Below, piece after piece: positions 27,049 to 34,918 of a stretch of DNA of 64,000 nt (its first letter is position 1; each line of letters begins with the position of its first letter). Location of the stretch: NCBI GenBank assembly GCA_004000035.1, contig RJAE01000004.1, forward strand, positions 1 to 64,000, written 5' to 3'. Source of the stretch: Arthrobacter sulfonylureivorans (GTDB lineage: Bacteria; Actinomycetota; Actinomycetes; Actinomycetales; Micrococcaceae). The position numbers were made by a program, and so were the translations under genes. The notes beneath the pieces were generated by a model. The model searched no databases. It was not told the DNA's origin and saw only the letters and a list, made by a program, of their open reading frames with translations.

Positions 27049-27067
27049 TTAGGCTTGGCTAACCTAA
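27049..27067. promoter_or_regulatory. DtxR/IdeR iron box
   Basis: TTAGGCTTGGCTAACCTAA fits the 19-base DtxR/IdeR consensus at 17 positions. It lies just after a TAGACT -10-like hexamer (27041-27046), so iron-loaded DtxR would block the transcription start of the downstream iron transporter operon, giving expression under iron limitation. Confidence 0.88.
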
Positions 27068-27120
27068 GCTTCGTTGAGGGTTCCAACATCCCCTCCATGT
27101 CTTCAGAAAGAAGCTCCCCC

Positions 27121-28170
27121 ATGAAGCTCCGCAAGAACGCTCTGGTCGGCATCGCAGTAGCTGCCACCGCAGTCTTCGGCCTCGCAGCCTGTGGTTCGAA
27201 CTCCGACACCGACTCCGCCGCATCCGGATCCGCCGCCGCAGGCGATGGCATCACGGTCTACAACGCGCAGCACGAGAGCCTGACCAAGGAATGGATCGAC
27301 GCCTTTACCGAGGAAACCGGCATCAAGGTCACCGTCCGTCAGGGCTCGGACACTGAAATGTCCAACCAGATCATCCAGGAGGGCGCAGCCTCGCCGGCCG
27401 ACGTGTTCCTCACGGAGAACTCGCCGGCCATGACGCAGGTTGAGAACGCCGGACTCTTCGCGGACGTGGACAAGGCCACCGTCGACCAGGTTCCCGCCGA
27501 ATTCCGTCCTTCCACCAGCAAGTGGACCGGCATCGCTGCCCGTTCCACGGTCCTGGTGTACGACAAGAACAAGATCAGCGAAGACAAGCTGCCCAAGTCG
27601 ATGCTGGACTTGGCCAACCCCGAGTGGAAGGGAAAGTGGGCCGCCTCGCCGACCGGCGCCGACTTCCAGGCCATCGTCTCCGCGCTGCTTGAGCTCAAGG
27701 GCGAAGCCGCCACGGACGCATGGTTGGCGGGCATGAAGGAAAACTTCAAGGCCTACAAGGGCAACAGCACGGCCATGAAGGCTGTCAACGCCGGTGAAGT
27801 CGACGCCGCGCTCATCTACCACTACTACTACTACGGCGATCAGGCCGAGACCGGCGAGAACTCCAACAACGTGACGCCGTACTACTTCAAGAACCAGGAC
27901 CCGGGAGCCTTCATCTCGGTTTCCGGCGGCGGCGTGCTGAAGTCCTCCAAACACGCAGCAGACGCGCAGGCCTTCCTGAAATTCATCACCGGCAAGCAGG
28001 GCCAGGAAATCCTGAAGAACGGCACCTCGTTCGAGTACCCGGTGGGCTCGCAGGTGGAGGCCAATGAGGCGCTGGTGCCGATCAAGGACCTCGAGGCTCC
28101 CACGGTGGACCCGGCCAAGCTGAACTCCACCCAAGTCACCGACCTGATGACCAAGGCAGGATTACTGTAG
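27121..28170 (+). CDS. Iron ABC transporter substrate-binding lipoprotein
   Basis: A 349-residue type 2 periplasmic-binding-like protein of the FbpA/FutA ferric-ion group. The signal peptide ends in lipobox LAAC (about residue 22). [20 protein letters not shown] opens the mature domain, and a run of tyrosines in [13 protein letters not shown] provides the adjacent Tyr ligands typical of ferric-binding proteins. The ATG at 27121 places the signal peptide correctly. First gene of a three-gene operon behind a DtxR box; the permease starts five bases after its stop. Confidence 0.9.
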   Translation: MKLRKNALVGIAVAATAVFGLAACGSNSDTDSAASGSAAAGDGITVYNAQHESLTKEWIDAFTEETGIKVTVRQGSDTEMSNQIIQEGAASPADVFLTENSPAMTQVENAGLFADVDKATVDQVPAEFRPSTSKWTGIAARSTVLVYDKNKISEDKLPKSMLDLANPEWKGKWAASPTGADFQAIVSALLELKGEAATDAWLAGMKENFKAYKGNSTAMKAVNAGEVDAALIYHYYYYGDQAETGENSNNVTPYYFKNQDPGAFISVSGGGVLKSSKHAADAQAFLKFITGKQGQEILKNGTSFEYPVGSQVEANEALVPIKDLEAPTVDPAKLNSTQVTDLMTKAGLL

Positions 28171-28174
28171 TTCT

Positions 28175-29770
28175 GTGACAACTGATCTATCGGCTCCCGG
28201 TACGCCGAGTACGGGGGGCACGACGGCGGGCGGGGGCAAGCGCCTTCGCCCGCCTTTCGGCGTGTCCACGGTGTCCCTGCTGGCGGTCTTGATCGCCCTG
28301 TTTTCGCTCGTCCCCCTGGGCTATGTCGCCTACATGACGGTCGCAACGGGCTGGGACACCGCCGTCGAGCTCATCTTCCGTCCGCGAGTCGGCGAACTGC
28401 TGCTGAACACCGTCATGCTCACTGTCATCACCGTCCCGCTGTGCCTGGTCCTGGGCGCAGGCGGCGCGTGGCTGGTGGAGCGCACCACGCTGCGCGGGCA
28501 CCGCTGGTGGGCCGTCGCCCTGGCGGCGCCACTAGCCATTCCGGCCTTTGTGAACAGCTATTCGTGGGTCTCTGCCGTCCCGTCCCTTGCGGGAATCTGG
28601 TCCGGCGTGCTCATCGCCACCTTGTCCTACTTCCCGTTGGTCTATATTCCGGCGGCCGCGGCGCTGGGCCGCCTGGATCCAGCCATCGAGCAATCCGCCG
28701 CATCGCTCGGCCTGGGCCCGTGGGCAGTGTTTTTCCGAGTGGTGCTCCCACAGCTCCGGATCGCCCTCACCGGCGGTGCACTGTTGGTATCCCTGCACCT
28801 CTTGGCGGAGTACGGCGCGTTCGCCATGATCCGCTTCGATACCTTCACGACGGCGATCATGGTCCAGTTCCAGTCGACATTCAACGGCACGGCCGGAAAC
28901 ATGCTGGCCAGTGTGCTGGTGTTCCTGTGCCTCATTTTGCTGCTGGCTGAGGTGAAGAGCCGCGGCACCGCACGCTATGCCCGCATCGGCTCGGGCGCGC
29001 CGGCCAAGGCGACGCGGCTACCCCTTCGCCACTACCAGCTGCCTGCGCAGCTCGGGCTGGCAGCTGTCACGGTGCTGGCCTTCGGGGTGCCTGTCTGGTT
29101 TGTTTTGAAATGGCTCATCGCGGGCGGGACGGAGGTCTGGGCGGCCGACGAATTCATGCCCGCACTGCTGCAGACGCTGATGTACGGGGCCGTTGGTGCG
29201 GCAGTGACCACTGTGGTTGCCTTCCCGATGGCCTATCTGGCTGTGCGGCGACCAAGTGGGTTCAGCAAGCTGCTGGAACTCTCCAACTACGTGACCAGCT
29301 CGCTTCCGGGCATCGTGGTGGGCCTGGCATTCGTCACCGTCAGCATCCGGGCGGTCCCGGGGATCTACCAAACGGCGGGAGTGCTGATCGCCGCCTATGT
29401 GCTTCTGTTTCTTCCCCGGGCCCTGGTCAACCTCCGCTCGGGGCTGGCGCAGGCGCCCAAGGAACTCGACGAAGCCGCCCAGTCCCTCGGCAAAGCACCG
29501 CTGACTTCCTTTGTTCGGGTGACGCTGCGACTCACCGCACCGGCTGCTGCCGGCGGCGCCGCATTGGTTTTCCTCGCCATCGTCAACGAACTGACGGCCA
29601 CGCTGCTCCTCTCTCCGAACGGGACCCGGACCCTGGCCACCGAGTTCTGGAGCAAGAGCAGCGAGATCGACTACACCGGCGCGGCACCCTACGCCTTGCT
29701 GATGATCTTGCTCTCAGCGCCCATGACCTACCTGCTCTTCCAACAGTCCAAGAAAGTGGCCGGACAGTGA
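28175..29770 (+). CDS. Iron ABC transporter permease, fused two-repeat form
   Basis: A 531-residue FbpB/SfuB-type permease with about 12 helices. Two inner-membrane transport domains lie in tandem, each with an EAA-like loop: [20 protein letters not shown] in the first half and [20 protein letters not shown] in the second. A Gly/Thr-rich cytoplasmic N-terminus precedes the first helix. GTG start; the stop overlaps the ATPase gene start (GTGA). Works with the lipoprotein and ATPase to import ferric iron. Confidence 0.9.
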   Translation: MTTDLSAPGTPSTGGTTAGGGKRLRPPFGVSTVSLLAVLIALFSLVPLGYVAYMTVATGWDTAVELIFRPRVGELLLNTVMLTVITVPLCLVLGAGGAWLVERTTLRGHRWWAVALAAPLAIPAFVNSYSWVSAVPSLAGIWSGVLIATLSYFPLVYIPAAAALGRLDPAIEQSAASLGLGPWAVFFRVVLPQLRIALTGGALLVSLHLLAEYGAFAMIRFDTFTTAIMVQFQSTFNGTAGNMLASVLVFLCLILLLAEVKSRGTARYARIGSGAPAKATRLPLRHYQLPAQLGLAAVTVLAFGVPVWFVLKWLIAGGTEVWAADEFMPALLQTLMYGAVGAAVTTVVAFPMAYLAVRRPSGFSKLLELSNYVTSSLPGIVVGLAFVTVSIRAVPGIYQTAGVLIAAYVLLFLPRALVNLRSGLAQAPKELDEAAQSLGKAPLTSFVRVTLRLTAPAAAGGAALVFLAIVNELTATLLLSPNGTRTLATEFWSKSSEIDYTGAAPYALLMILLSAPMTYLLFQQSKKVAGQ

Positions 29771-30936
29771 CCGAACAATCCCCTCCCAGCCTCCCGGCGT
29801 TTCGCGTCGCGCCCTCCGTGGCTCCGACCACCAACACGCATTTGGAGATCGCCGAGGTCACCAAGAACTTCGGTTCACAGTCGGTGCTCAAAGGCGTCGA
29901 TCTGTCAGTGGCCAAGGGTGGAACCACTGCGATCGTGGGCCCGTCGGGCTCGGGCAAGACTACGCTGCTGCGGCTGATCGCCGGCTTCGAACATCCGGAC
30001 ACCGGCTCCATCAGCCTCAGCGGACTACCCGTTGCCGGAAACGGTGTGTGGATTCCTGCCCACAAGCGGCATGTCGGTTACGTAGCGCAGGACGGGGCGC
30101 TCTTCCCGCACCTGACAGTGGCGCAGAACATCGCTTTCGGTCTCAACGCCGGAAAACTCGACGGCGGTCGCCGGGCCGTGAATGCGCGCGTCCAGGACCT
30201 GCTCGAAATGGTCTCGCTGGACGCCGCGATGGCCAAGCGACGCCCGCACCAATTGTCCGGGGGCCAGCAGCAGCGCGTTGCGTTGGCGCGTGCGCTGGCC
30301 CGCGAACCCGAACTCATGCTCCTGGATGAGCCGTTCTCTGCACTCGACGCCGGGCTCCGGGTTGCCACCCGCCGCGCCGTGGCCAAGGTGCTTAATGAAG
30401 CCGGCGTGACCACCATTCTGGTGACCCATGACCAAGCCGAAGCCCTCTCCTTTGCGGATCAAGTAGCGATCATGCGCGGCGGAAAGCTGGCCCAGATCGG
30501 CAACCCCTTCGTGGTTTACACGCGGCCGGCCGACCGTGCCACGGCAGAGTTCCTGGGCGACGCGGTGATCCTGGATGCCTGGATGGAGGGTTCGCTGGCG
30601 ACCTGCTCGCTGGGCGGAGTCCCGGTCCGCCGGCCGCCGGCGCAGGGCAAGGTCCAGCTGATGCTCCGCCCTGAGCAGATCCGGATTGCACCGGACGGTC
30701 CCATCCGCGGCGTGGTGGTAGACACCGACTACTTCGGTCCGGAAACCACTGTTCGCATTAAACTGGCCGAGAATAATGTGTCCGAGCGCGCCGCATCCAG
30801 CAACGGGCATCGATACCCCGGCGGCGGCGAGGTCATCACCATTCGGCACTGGAACGCATCCATCACGAAGCCCGGGACTGAGCTCTGCCTGCGGGTGGTC
30901 GGCGAAGGCGTGGCATTCCCGCAGGACAGCCCGTAG
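29767..30936 (+). CDS. Iron ABC transporter ATP-binding protein
   Basis: A 389-residue FbpC-type ATPase. Walker [11 protein letters not shown]-loop [13 protein letters not shown], signature [15 protein letters not shown], Walker [17 protein letters not shown] and VTHDQAEAL. Residues from about 280 form the TOBE-type regulatory domain ([14 protein letters not shown]), as in metal and sugar importers. The GTG start is fixed by the four-base overlap with the permease. A basic-Ser stretch ([15 protein letters not shown]) interrupts the last domain. Last gene of the DtxR-controlled operon. Confidence 0.92.
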   Translation: MTEQSPPSLPAFRVAPSVAPTTNTHLEIAEVTKNFGSQSVLKGVDLSVAKGGTTAIVGPSGSGKTTLLRLIAGFEHPDTGSISLSGLPVAGNGVWIPAHKRHVGYVAQDGALFPHLTVAQNIAFGLNAGKLDGGRRAVNARVQDLLEMVSLDAAMAKRRPHQLSGGQQQRVALARALAREPELMLLDEPFSALDAGLRVATRRAVAKVLNEAGVTTILVTHDQAEALSFADQVAIMRGGKLAQIGNPFVVYTRPADRATAEFLGDAVILDAWMEGSLATCSLGGVPVRRPPAQGKVQLMLRPEQIRIAPDGPIRGVVVDTDYFGPETTVRIKLAENNVSERAASSNGHRYPGGGEVITIRHWNASITKPGTELCLRVVGEGVAFPQDSP

Positions 30937-30953
30937 CAGCGTCACCGGATTCT

Positions 30954-31580
30954 CTAGCCGTTCTTGATCCTTGCTTCTGCCCGCGCCTCTACGACCGGCC
31001 GCCGCACATACTCGGATACCACCACACCGGAGTTGTAGGCGGTGGTCTCCACTTCATGGAAGCGCTGAGGCTCGTAGGCGCCCGGCGCGAAGAGCGGGAT
31101 GCCGTCGCCGAAGAGCAGGGGATTGCGCTTGAGCACCAGCCGGTCGATCTCATCGGCCAACACGGACGCTATTGAACCACCGCCGCAGAGCCAGATTGAT
31201 GTGCCGGGCTGGTCCTTCAACCGGCGGACGACGTCGACCGGGTTGTCATTGCTGACGCTAAGGCTCGGCGGATCTCCCGGGATATCAGCCTGGGTTCGGG
31301 ACTGGGAGAACACGACCTGACGCAGGTGCCGGTACGGACTAGTGACGCCGGCGGGGAGCCCGACAGCATAGGTGTTCCAACCCATCACTACCGTGTCGAA
31401 GACCGAACCGTCCTGTTCGATGCCATAGGCATCGGAAATATTGGTCGGAATGGCGTCGGCGAATCGAGCGGTGAGCGGCTGCATGTGATCGCCCTCGAGC
31501 GGAAACGCGTCGAATTCTCCTGCTGGTCCGGCGATATAGCCGTCAAGACTGACGGCGACGAAATAGACGAGTTCCCGCAT
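30954..31580 (-). CDS. Dihydrofolate reductase-like protein (RibD C-terminal fold)
   Basis: A 208-residue member of the RibD_C/DHFR superfamily: VYFVAVSLDGYIAGPAGEFD at the N-terminus, DTVVMGWNTY in the middle, and the NADPH-site motif IWLCGGGSIASVLADEIDRL. Such proteins are reductases of uncertain substrate. It is divergent from a TetR gene with a palindrome in the 71-base gap, so it is the likely target of that regulator. Confidence 0.85.
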   Translation of the reverse strand: MRELVYFVAVSLDGYIAGPAGEFDAFPLEGDHMQPLTARFADAIPTNISDAYGIEQDGSVFDTVVMGWNTYAVGLPAGVTSPYRHLRQVVFSQSRTQADIPGDPPSLSVSNDNPVDVVRRLKDQPGTSIWLCGGGSIASVLADEIDRLVLKRNPLLFGDGIPLFAPGAYEPQRFHEVETTAYNSGVVVSEYVRRPVVEARAEARIKNG

Positions 31581-31615
31581 GGCGCTCCAATCACGACTTA
31601 TCTGGTGAAGCGCAG

Positions 31616-31632
31616 ACTACATCAAATGTAGT
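31616..31632. promoter_or_regulatory. Palindromic operator for the adjacent TetR regulator
   Basis: ACTACAT-CAA-ATGTAGT is a perfect 17-base inverted repeat between the divergent reductase and TetR genes. It lies just upstream of a TAGGAT -10 element (31641-31646), so binding would block tetR and probably the reductase gene too. Confidence 0.75.
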
Positions 31633-31651
31633 GGTTGGGCTAGGATGGAGC

Positions 31652-32227
31652 ATGGCAAAGAATGATGAGCGGAGACGACTGCTCGCCGACGCAGGCTTGG
31701 CAGTTCTCGCTCGCGAAGGCTCGCGCGGACTAACTCATCGCGCGATCGACGAAGCAGCAGGCGTCCCGGTCGGGACCGCGTCGAATTACTTTCGCAGCCG
31801 CGACGCGTTGATCGCCGGCCTCGTCGACCGCATCGGCGAGCGTCTAGGCCCGGAGCCGGAGGTCCTCGAGCGCCTCGCGGCCGAGCCGCCCAGCCGCAGG
31901 CTTTTCTCCGACTATCTACGCGATATCGTGCGTCGGCTCACCACGGAACGGGAGGTCACGCTCGCGCTCTTCGAGCTCCGCCTTGAGAGCACCCGGCGCC
32001 CAGCTGTCGCAGCCGTCCTGGCGGAATGGCAGCGGGCAGCGTTTGAGGGCGACATCGCGTTCAACACCGCTGCGGGGCTTCCCGGCGGCCGTCGAGACAT
32101 CGCGCTCTTCCACTATGCGGTGGACGGCTTGCTGTTCGACCGGCTCACCAACCCGCTGGATCCGGACACGTCAACCGACGACGTTATCGAAGCGCTCGTC
32201 GCGGGACTCTTGGGCGGCGATGATTGA
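31652..32227 (+). CDS. TetR/AcrR family transcriptional regulator
   Basis: A 191-residue regulator. The helix-turn-helix spans residues 8-52 (LTHRAIDEAAGVPVGTASNY FRSRDALI); the C-terminal two thirds is helical and probably forms the ligand pocket, with VEV-type hydrophobic composition around FALF-like helices. TAGGAT ends five bases before the ATG, with GGAG overlapping, so the message has a very short or no leader. Control of the divergent RibD-like gene is inferred from the shared palindrome. The rifamycin resistance gene starts 45 bases downstream. Confidence 0.88.
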   Translation: MAKNDERRRLLADAGLAVLAREGSRGLTHRAIDEAAGVPVGTASNYFRSRDALIAGLVDRIGERLGPEPEVLERLAAEPPSRRLFSDYLRDIVRRLTTEREVTLALFELRLESTRRPAVAAVLAEWQRAAFEGDIAFNTAAGLPGGRRDIALFHYAVDGLLFDRLTNPLDPDTSTDDVIEALVAGLLGGDD

Positions 32228-32272
32228 TTCTGAACCAAGCACCGCACAAAGCACCGCGATCGGAGAGGACGC

Positions 32273-32701
32273 ATGCACAACGAACCGATACCGGCCGGGG
32301 CATGCGACCCCGGCCCGTTCTACCACGGTACGAAAGCCGACTTGGCGCCTGGCGAGTTGCTGGAACCGGGCTACAGCTCGAACTACGGAGCGCGGACGAA
32401 GGCGAACTACGTCTACCTCACCGCAACCCTGGACGCCGCCACCTGGGGAGCCGAACTCGGAGAGGGGGAGGGGCCGGGAAGGATCTACCGCGTAGAGCCC
32501 ACCGGCCCGATTGACAACGATCCCAACCTGACAGACCAACGGTTCCCGGGCAACCCCACGAGGTCCTACCGCACGAAGGAACCGCTGCGCATCATCGAAG
32601 AGGTCCTGGATTGGGAACCGCATCCTCCCGAGGTGTTGCAGAACATGCGGAACCATCTGGAAGAACTCAAGCGGCAAGGCGTCGAAGCCATCAACGAGTG
32701 A
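32273..32701 (+). CDS. arr: Rifamycin ADP-ribosyltransferase Arr
   Basis: A 142-residue enzyme that inactivates rifampicin-type antibiotics by moving ADP-ribose from NAD to the ansa chain. The family motifs are present: GPFYHGTKADLAPGELLEPG (conserved His near residue 18), SNYGARTKANYVYLTATLDA (Tyr), and the Asp-rich PTGPIDNDPNLTDQRFPGNP segment. Length matches chromosomal Arr of mycobacteria and other actinobacteria. GGAGAGG precedes the ATG. It is followed by a 16-base palindrome that could end transcription. Confidence 0.92.
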   Translation: MHNEPIPAGACDPGPFYHGTKADLAPGELLEPGYSSNYGARTKANYVYLTATLDAATWGAELGEGEGPGRIYRVEPTGPIDNDPNLTDQRFPGNPTRSYRTKEPLRIIEEVLDWEPHPPEVLQNMRNHLEELKRQGVEAINE

Positions 32702-32783
32702 TCCGCCAGCGGGCCCCACCCGTCCGGCGCGCCGGTGAGGTCGGCCACCAAAGCTGCGCATCGGCGTCGTGCTTTGCTATTTT

Positions 32784-32799
32784 TGAGGTCAAGACCTCA
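32784..32799. promoter_or_regulatory. Perfect 16-base palindrome between arr and the riboswitch
   Basis: TGAGGTC-AA-GACCTCA. It follows a T-rich stretch (CTATTTTT) and ends 11 bases before the guanidine-III aptamer. It may be an operator or part of the promoter of the SMR operon, or a terminator of arr; the position does not decide. Confidence 0.5.
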
Positions 32800-32810
32800 C
32801 TCCTAGGTCT

Positions 32811-32851
32811 CCGGACGACGGTTCAGTACCCGGTGCGCGACAAGACTGGCC
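32811..32851 (+). ncRNA. Guanidine-III (ykkC-III) riboswitch
   Basis: The 41 bases hold the conserved elements of the class in order: CCGGACGA, GTACCCGG and GACAAGAC. Helix P1 pairs CCGG (32811-32814) with CCGG (32830-32833). A pseudoknot pairs GGTTCAGT (32820-32827) with ACTGGCC (32845-32851), with one wobble pair and one unpaired U. The aptamer ends one base before the GAGGAA ribosome site, so control is probably translational: guanidinium would set access to the start of the first SMR gene. Confidence 0.88.
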
Positions 32852-32864
32852 AGAGGAATCAATC

Positions 32865-33179
32865 GTGGAATGGGTCATTCTCATCCTGTCCGGTGTCCTG
32901 GAAGCTGTGTGGGCCACGGCGTTGGGCGCATCTAAAAACTTCCGCCGGCTGTGGCCGTCAATCATTTTCGTTGTGGCCATGGCGTTGAGTATGGCCGGCC
33001 TGGCCTACGCCATGACCGTCATACCGGTGGGAACTGCCTACGCGGTCTGGGTTGGCATCGGCGCGGTGCTGACGGCCGCGGTCGCCATGGTCACCGGGGC
33101 CGAGAAGGCCTCGCTGATCCGGGTCGCCCTGCTGCTGGGCATCATCGGCTGCGTCGTCGGCCTCAAGGCGATCGGCTAA
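32865..33179 (+). CDS. Gdx/SugE-type SMR transporter, subunit 1
   Basis: A 104-residue four-helix small multidrug resistance protein. Glu13 in SGVLEAVWATAL is the proton/substrate site, and PVGTAYAVWVGIGAVLTA is the SugE/Gdx-type third-to-fourth helix region. Gdx proteins export guanidinium in exchange for protons. The GTG start lies 14 bases after the guanidine-III aptamer with GAGGAA between. The second SMR gene begins 11 bases after the stop, so the pair probably forms a heterodimer like YkkCD. Confidence 0.92.
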   Translation: MEWVILILSGVLEAVWATALGASKNFRRLWPSIIFVVAMALSMAGLAYAMTVIPVGTAYAVWVGIGAVLTAAVAMVTGAEKASLIRVALLLGIIGCVVGLKAIG

Positions 33180-33190
33180 CGGGGGCTCAC

Positions 33191-33526
33191 ATGTATTGGA
33201 TCATTTTGCTGGTCAGCGCCGTCCTGGAAGCCGTATGGGCCACGGCGCTGAGCCTCTCCGACGGGCTGAGCGACCCGCTGCCGACCGCCGTGTTTTTTGT
33301 GGCCGTAACGCTGAGCATGCTGGGGCTGGGCTATGCGATGCGCGGCATCCCCATCGGCACCGCCTACGCGGTCTGGACAGGAACAGGCGCGGCACTGACC
33401 GTCGGCTACGCCATGGTCTTTGGCGGCGAGCAGGCCAGCGTGCTGAAGGTGCTGTTCCTCGCCGGCATCATCGGCTGCGTCATCGGCCTGAAGGTGGTCG
33501 ACGGGAAGCGCAGCGAGAAGGCATGA
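33191..33526 (+). CDS. Gdx/SugE-type SMR transporter, subunit 2
   Basis: A 111-residue SMR paralogue of its neighbour with the same Glu13 (SAVLEAVWATAL) and IGTAYAVWTGTGAALT motif. The basic C-terminal tail (DGKRSEKA) is absent from subunit 1, an asymmetry that would fix opposite orientation in an antiparallel heterodimer. It shares the guanidine-III leader with subunit 1. Two hairpins in tandem follow the stop, so the operon ends here. Confidence 0.92.
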   Translation: MYWIILLVSAVLEAVWATALSLSDGLSDPLPTAVFFVAVTLSMLGLGYAMRGIPIGTAYAVWTGTGAALTVGYAMVFGGEQASVLKVLFLAGIIGCVIGLKVVDGKRSEKA

Positions 33527-33528
33527 AA

Positions 33529-33584
33529 AAGCGCCGGCAGGTAATGGAGAAGTCGGGGGAAATACTCCATACCCGCCGGCGCTT
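33529..33584 (+). terminator. Long hairpin after the SMR operon
   Basis: A perfect 10-bp outer stem AAGCGCCGGC/GCCGGCGCTT; the interior GGTAATGGAG pairs with CTCCATACC apart from one bulged A. It starts three bases after the stop codon. Confidence 0.7.
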
Positions 33585-33610
33585 GGACCGGGCACGTCCG
33601 GTCCCTCTTT
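33585..33610 (+). terminator. Rho-independent terminator after the SMR operon
   Basis: Perfect 7-bp stem GGACCGG/CCGGTCC, GCACGT loop, followed by CTCTTT. It abuts the previous hairpin and gives a two-step stop. Confidence 0.8.
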
Positions 33611-33831
33611 CACTCGCACCGTGATGAGGTGTCTATGACACTACGGCAGGCTTCTGGGCACAGCCCCGGCAGCAGCTGGGAGAAAGCTGGATTTATCGGC
33701 GGACCGCGGCAGCAGGGGAGCGGCGCCCGACGGCAGGAGGCCGCGCCGTCGTGATAAGACTGTGGTGGCCCCAACCAGCGCCTGCCGACCCGACGGCTGC
33801 AGCCGAACCCGCCTGATCAAGGAGAGCGTGT

Positions 33832-34893
33832 ATGTCCGACCATCGCCACGGAGAGTACAAGGTCCAGGGCGGCAAGCTTGTTGTTGTCGATTTTGACGTG
33901 ACGGACCAGAGGATCGTCCGTCCGTCGGTCAGCGGTGACTTCTTCCTGGAACCGGACGAGGCGCTGGCGGACATCAACACGGCGCTGGACGGCATGAGCA
34001 CCGAAAGCAGCCACACCAGTTTCGCCGCGGCCATCAGCGCCGCGCTACGGCCCGACGCCCAACTGTTCGGCTTCTCCGCCGACGCCGTTGCCGTTGCCGT
34101 GCGCCGGGCCCTGAACAAGGCCACCGGATGGCTGGACCACCAGTGGCAGGTCATCCCGCCCACTCCGCTGCCCACGCACATGCATGTGGCGATGGACGAG
34201 GTCCTGACCCGCCAGGTGGGCGCCGGGAAGCGGCAGCCGACGCTGCGTTTCTGGGAGTGGGAGGCGCCCTCAGTGGTGATCGGCAGCTTCCAGTCGGTGC
34301 GCAACGAGGTGGATCCGGATGGGGCGGAACGCCACGGCATCACCGTGGTGCGCCGGATCAGCGGCGGCGGGGCCATGTTCATGGAGCGGGGCAACGCCAT
34401 CACGTACTCGCTGTACCTCCCGCAGACGCTGGTGGACGGACAGAGCTTTGAAGCCTCCTATGAGTACCTCGATGCGTGGGTCATGGCCTCGCTGGAGAAG
34501 GTCGGCATCAAGGCGTTCTACCAGCCGCTTAACGACATCGCGACGCCGGAGGGCAAGATCGGCGGCGCCGCACAGAAGCGGTTGGCCAATGGCGGGATGC
34601 TCCACCATGTGACCATGTCCTACGACATCGACGCGGACAAGATGACGGACGTGCTGCGGATCGGCAAGGAAAAAATCTCCGATAAGGGCATTACCAGCGC
34701 CAAAAAACGCGTTGATCCGCTGCGGCGGCAGACCGGCCTGAGCCGGGAGGAGATCATCGCCGTGATGATCCGGACGTTCAAGGACCGCTACGCCGCCGTG
34801 GACAGCGGATTCTCGGACGAGGAGCTGGCCATGGCCCGGGAACTCGTGGACACCAAGTTCGGCACAGACGAGTGGCTGCACCGGGTGCCGTAG
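33832..34893 (+). CDS. Lipoate-protein ligase A family protein with N-terminal accessory domain
   Basis: A 353-residue protein. Residues 8-100 (EYKVQGGKLVVVDFDV and SVSGDFFLEPDEAL) resemble the small C-terminal domain of LplA but here precede the catalytic domain. From about residue 105 comes the biotin/lipoate ligase fold: PTLRFWEWEAPSVVIGSFQS, the RRISGGGAMF loop, and the Lys motif GKIGGAAQKR. It should adenylate or transfer lipoyl or octanoyl groups onto E2 and GcvH domains. AAGGAG before the ATG. The reversed domain order is unusual relative to E. coli LplA, but known in some other lineages. Confidence 0.82.
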   Translation: MSDHRHGEYKVQGGKLVVVDFDVTDQRIVRPSVSGDFFLEPDEALADINTALDGMSTESSHTSFAAAISAALRPDAQLFGFSADAVAVAVRRALNKATGWLDHQWQVIPPTPLPTHMHVAMDEVLTRQVGAGKRQPTLRFWEWEAPSVVIGSFQSVRNEVDPDGAERHGITVVRRISGGGAMFMERGNAITYSLYLPQTLVDGQSFEASYEYLDAWVMASLEKVGIKAFYQPLNDIATPEGKIGGAAQKRLANGGMLHHVTMSYDIDADKMTDVLRIGKEKISDKGITSAKKRVDPLRRQTGLSREEIIAVMIRTFKDRYAAVDSGFSDEELAMARELVDTKFGTDEWLHRVP

Positions 34894-34918
34894 CGGGCGG
34901 CCGGTAGGAGCTACCGGG

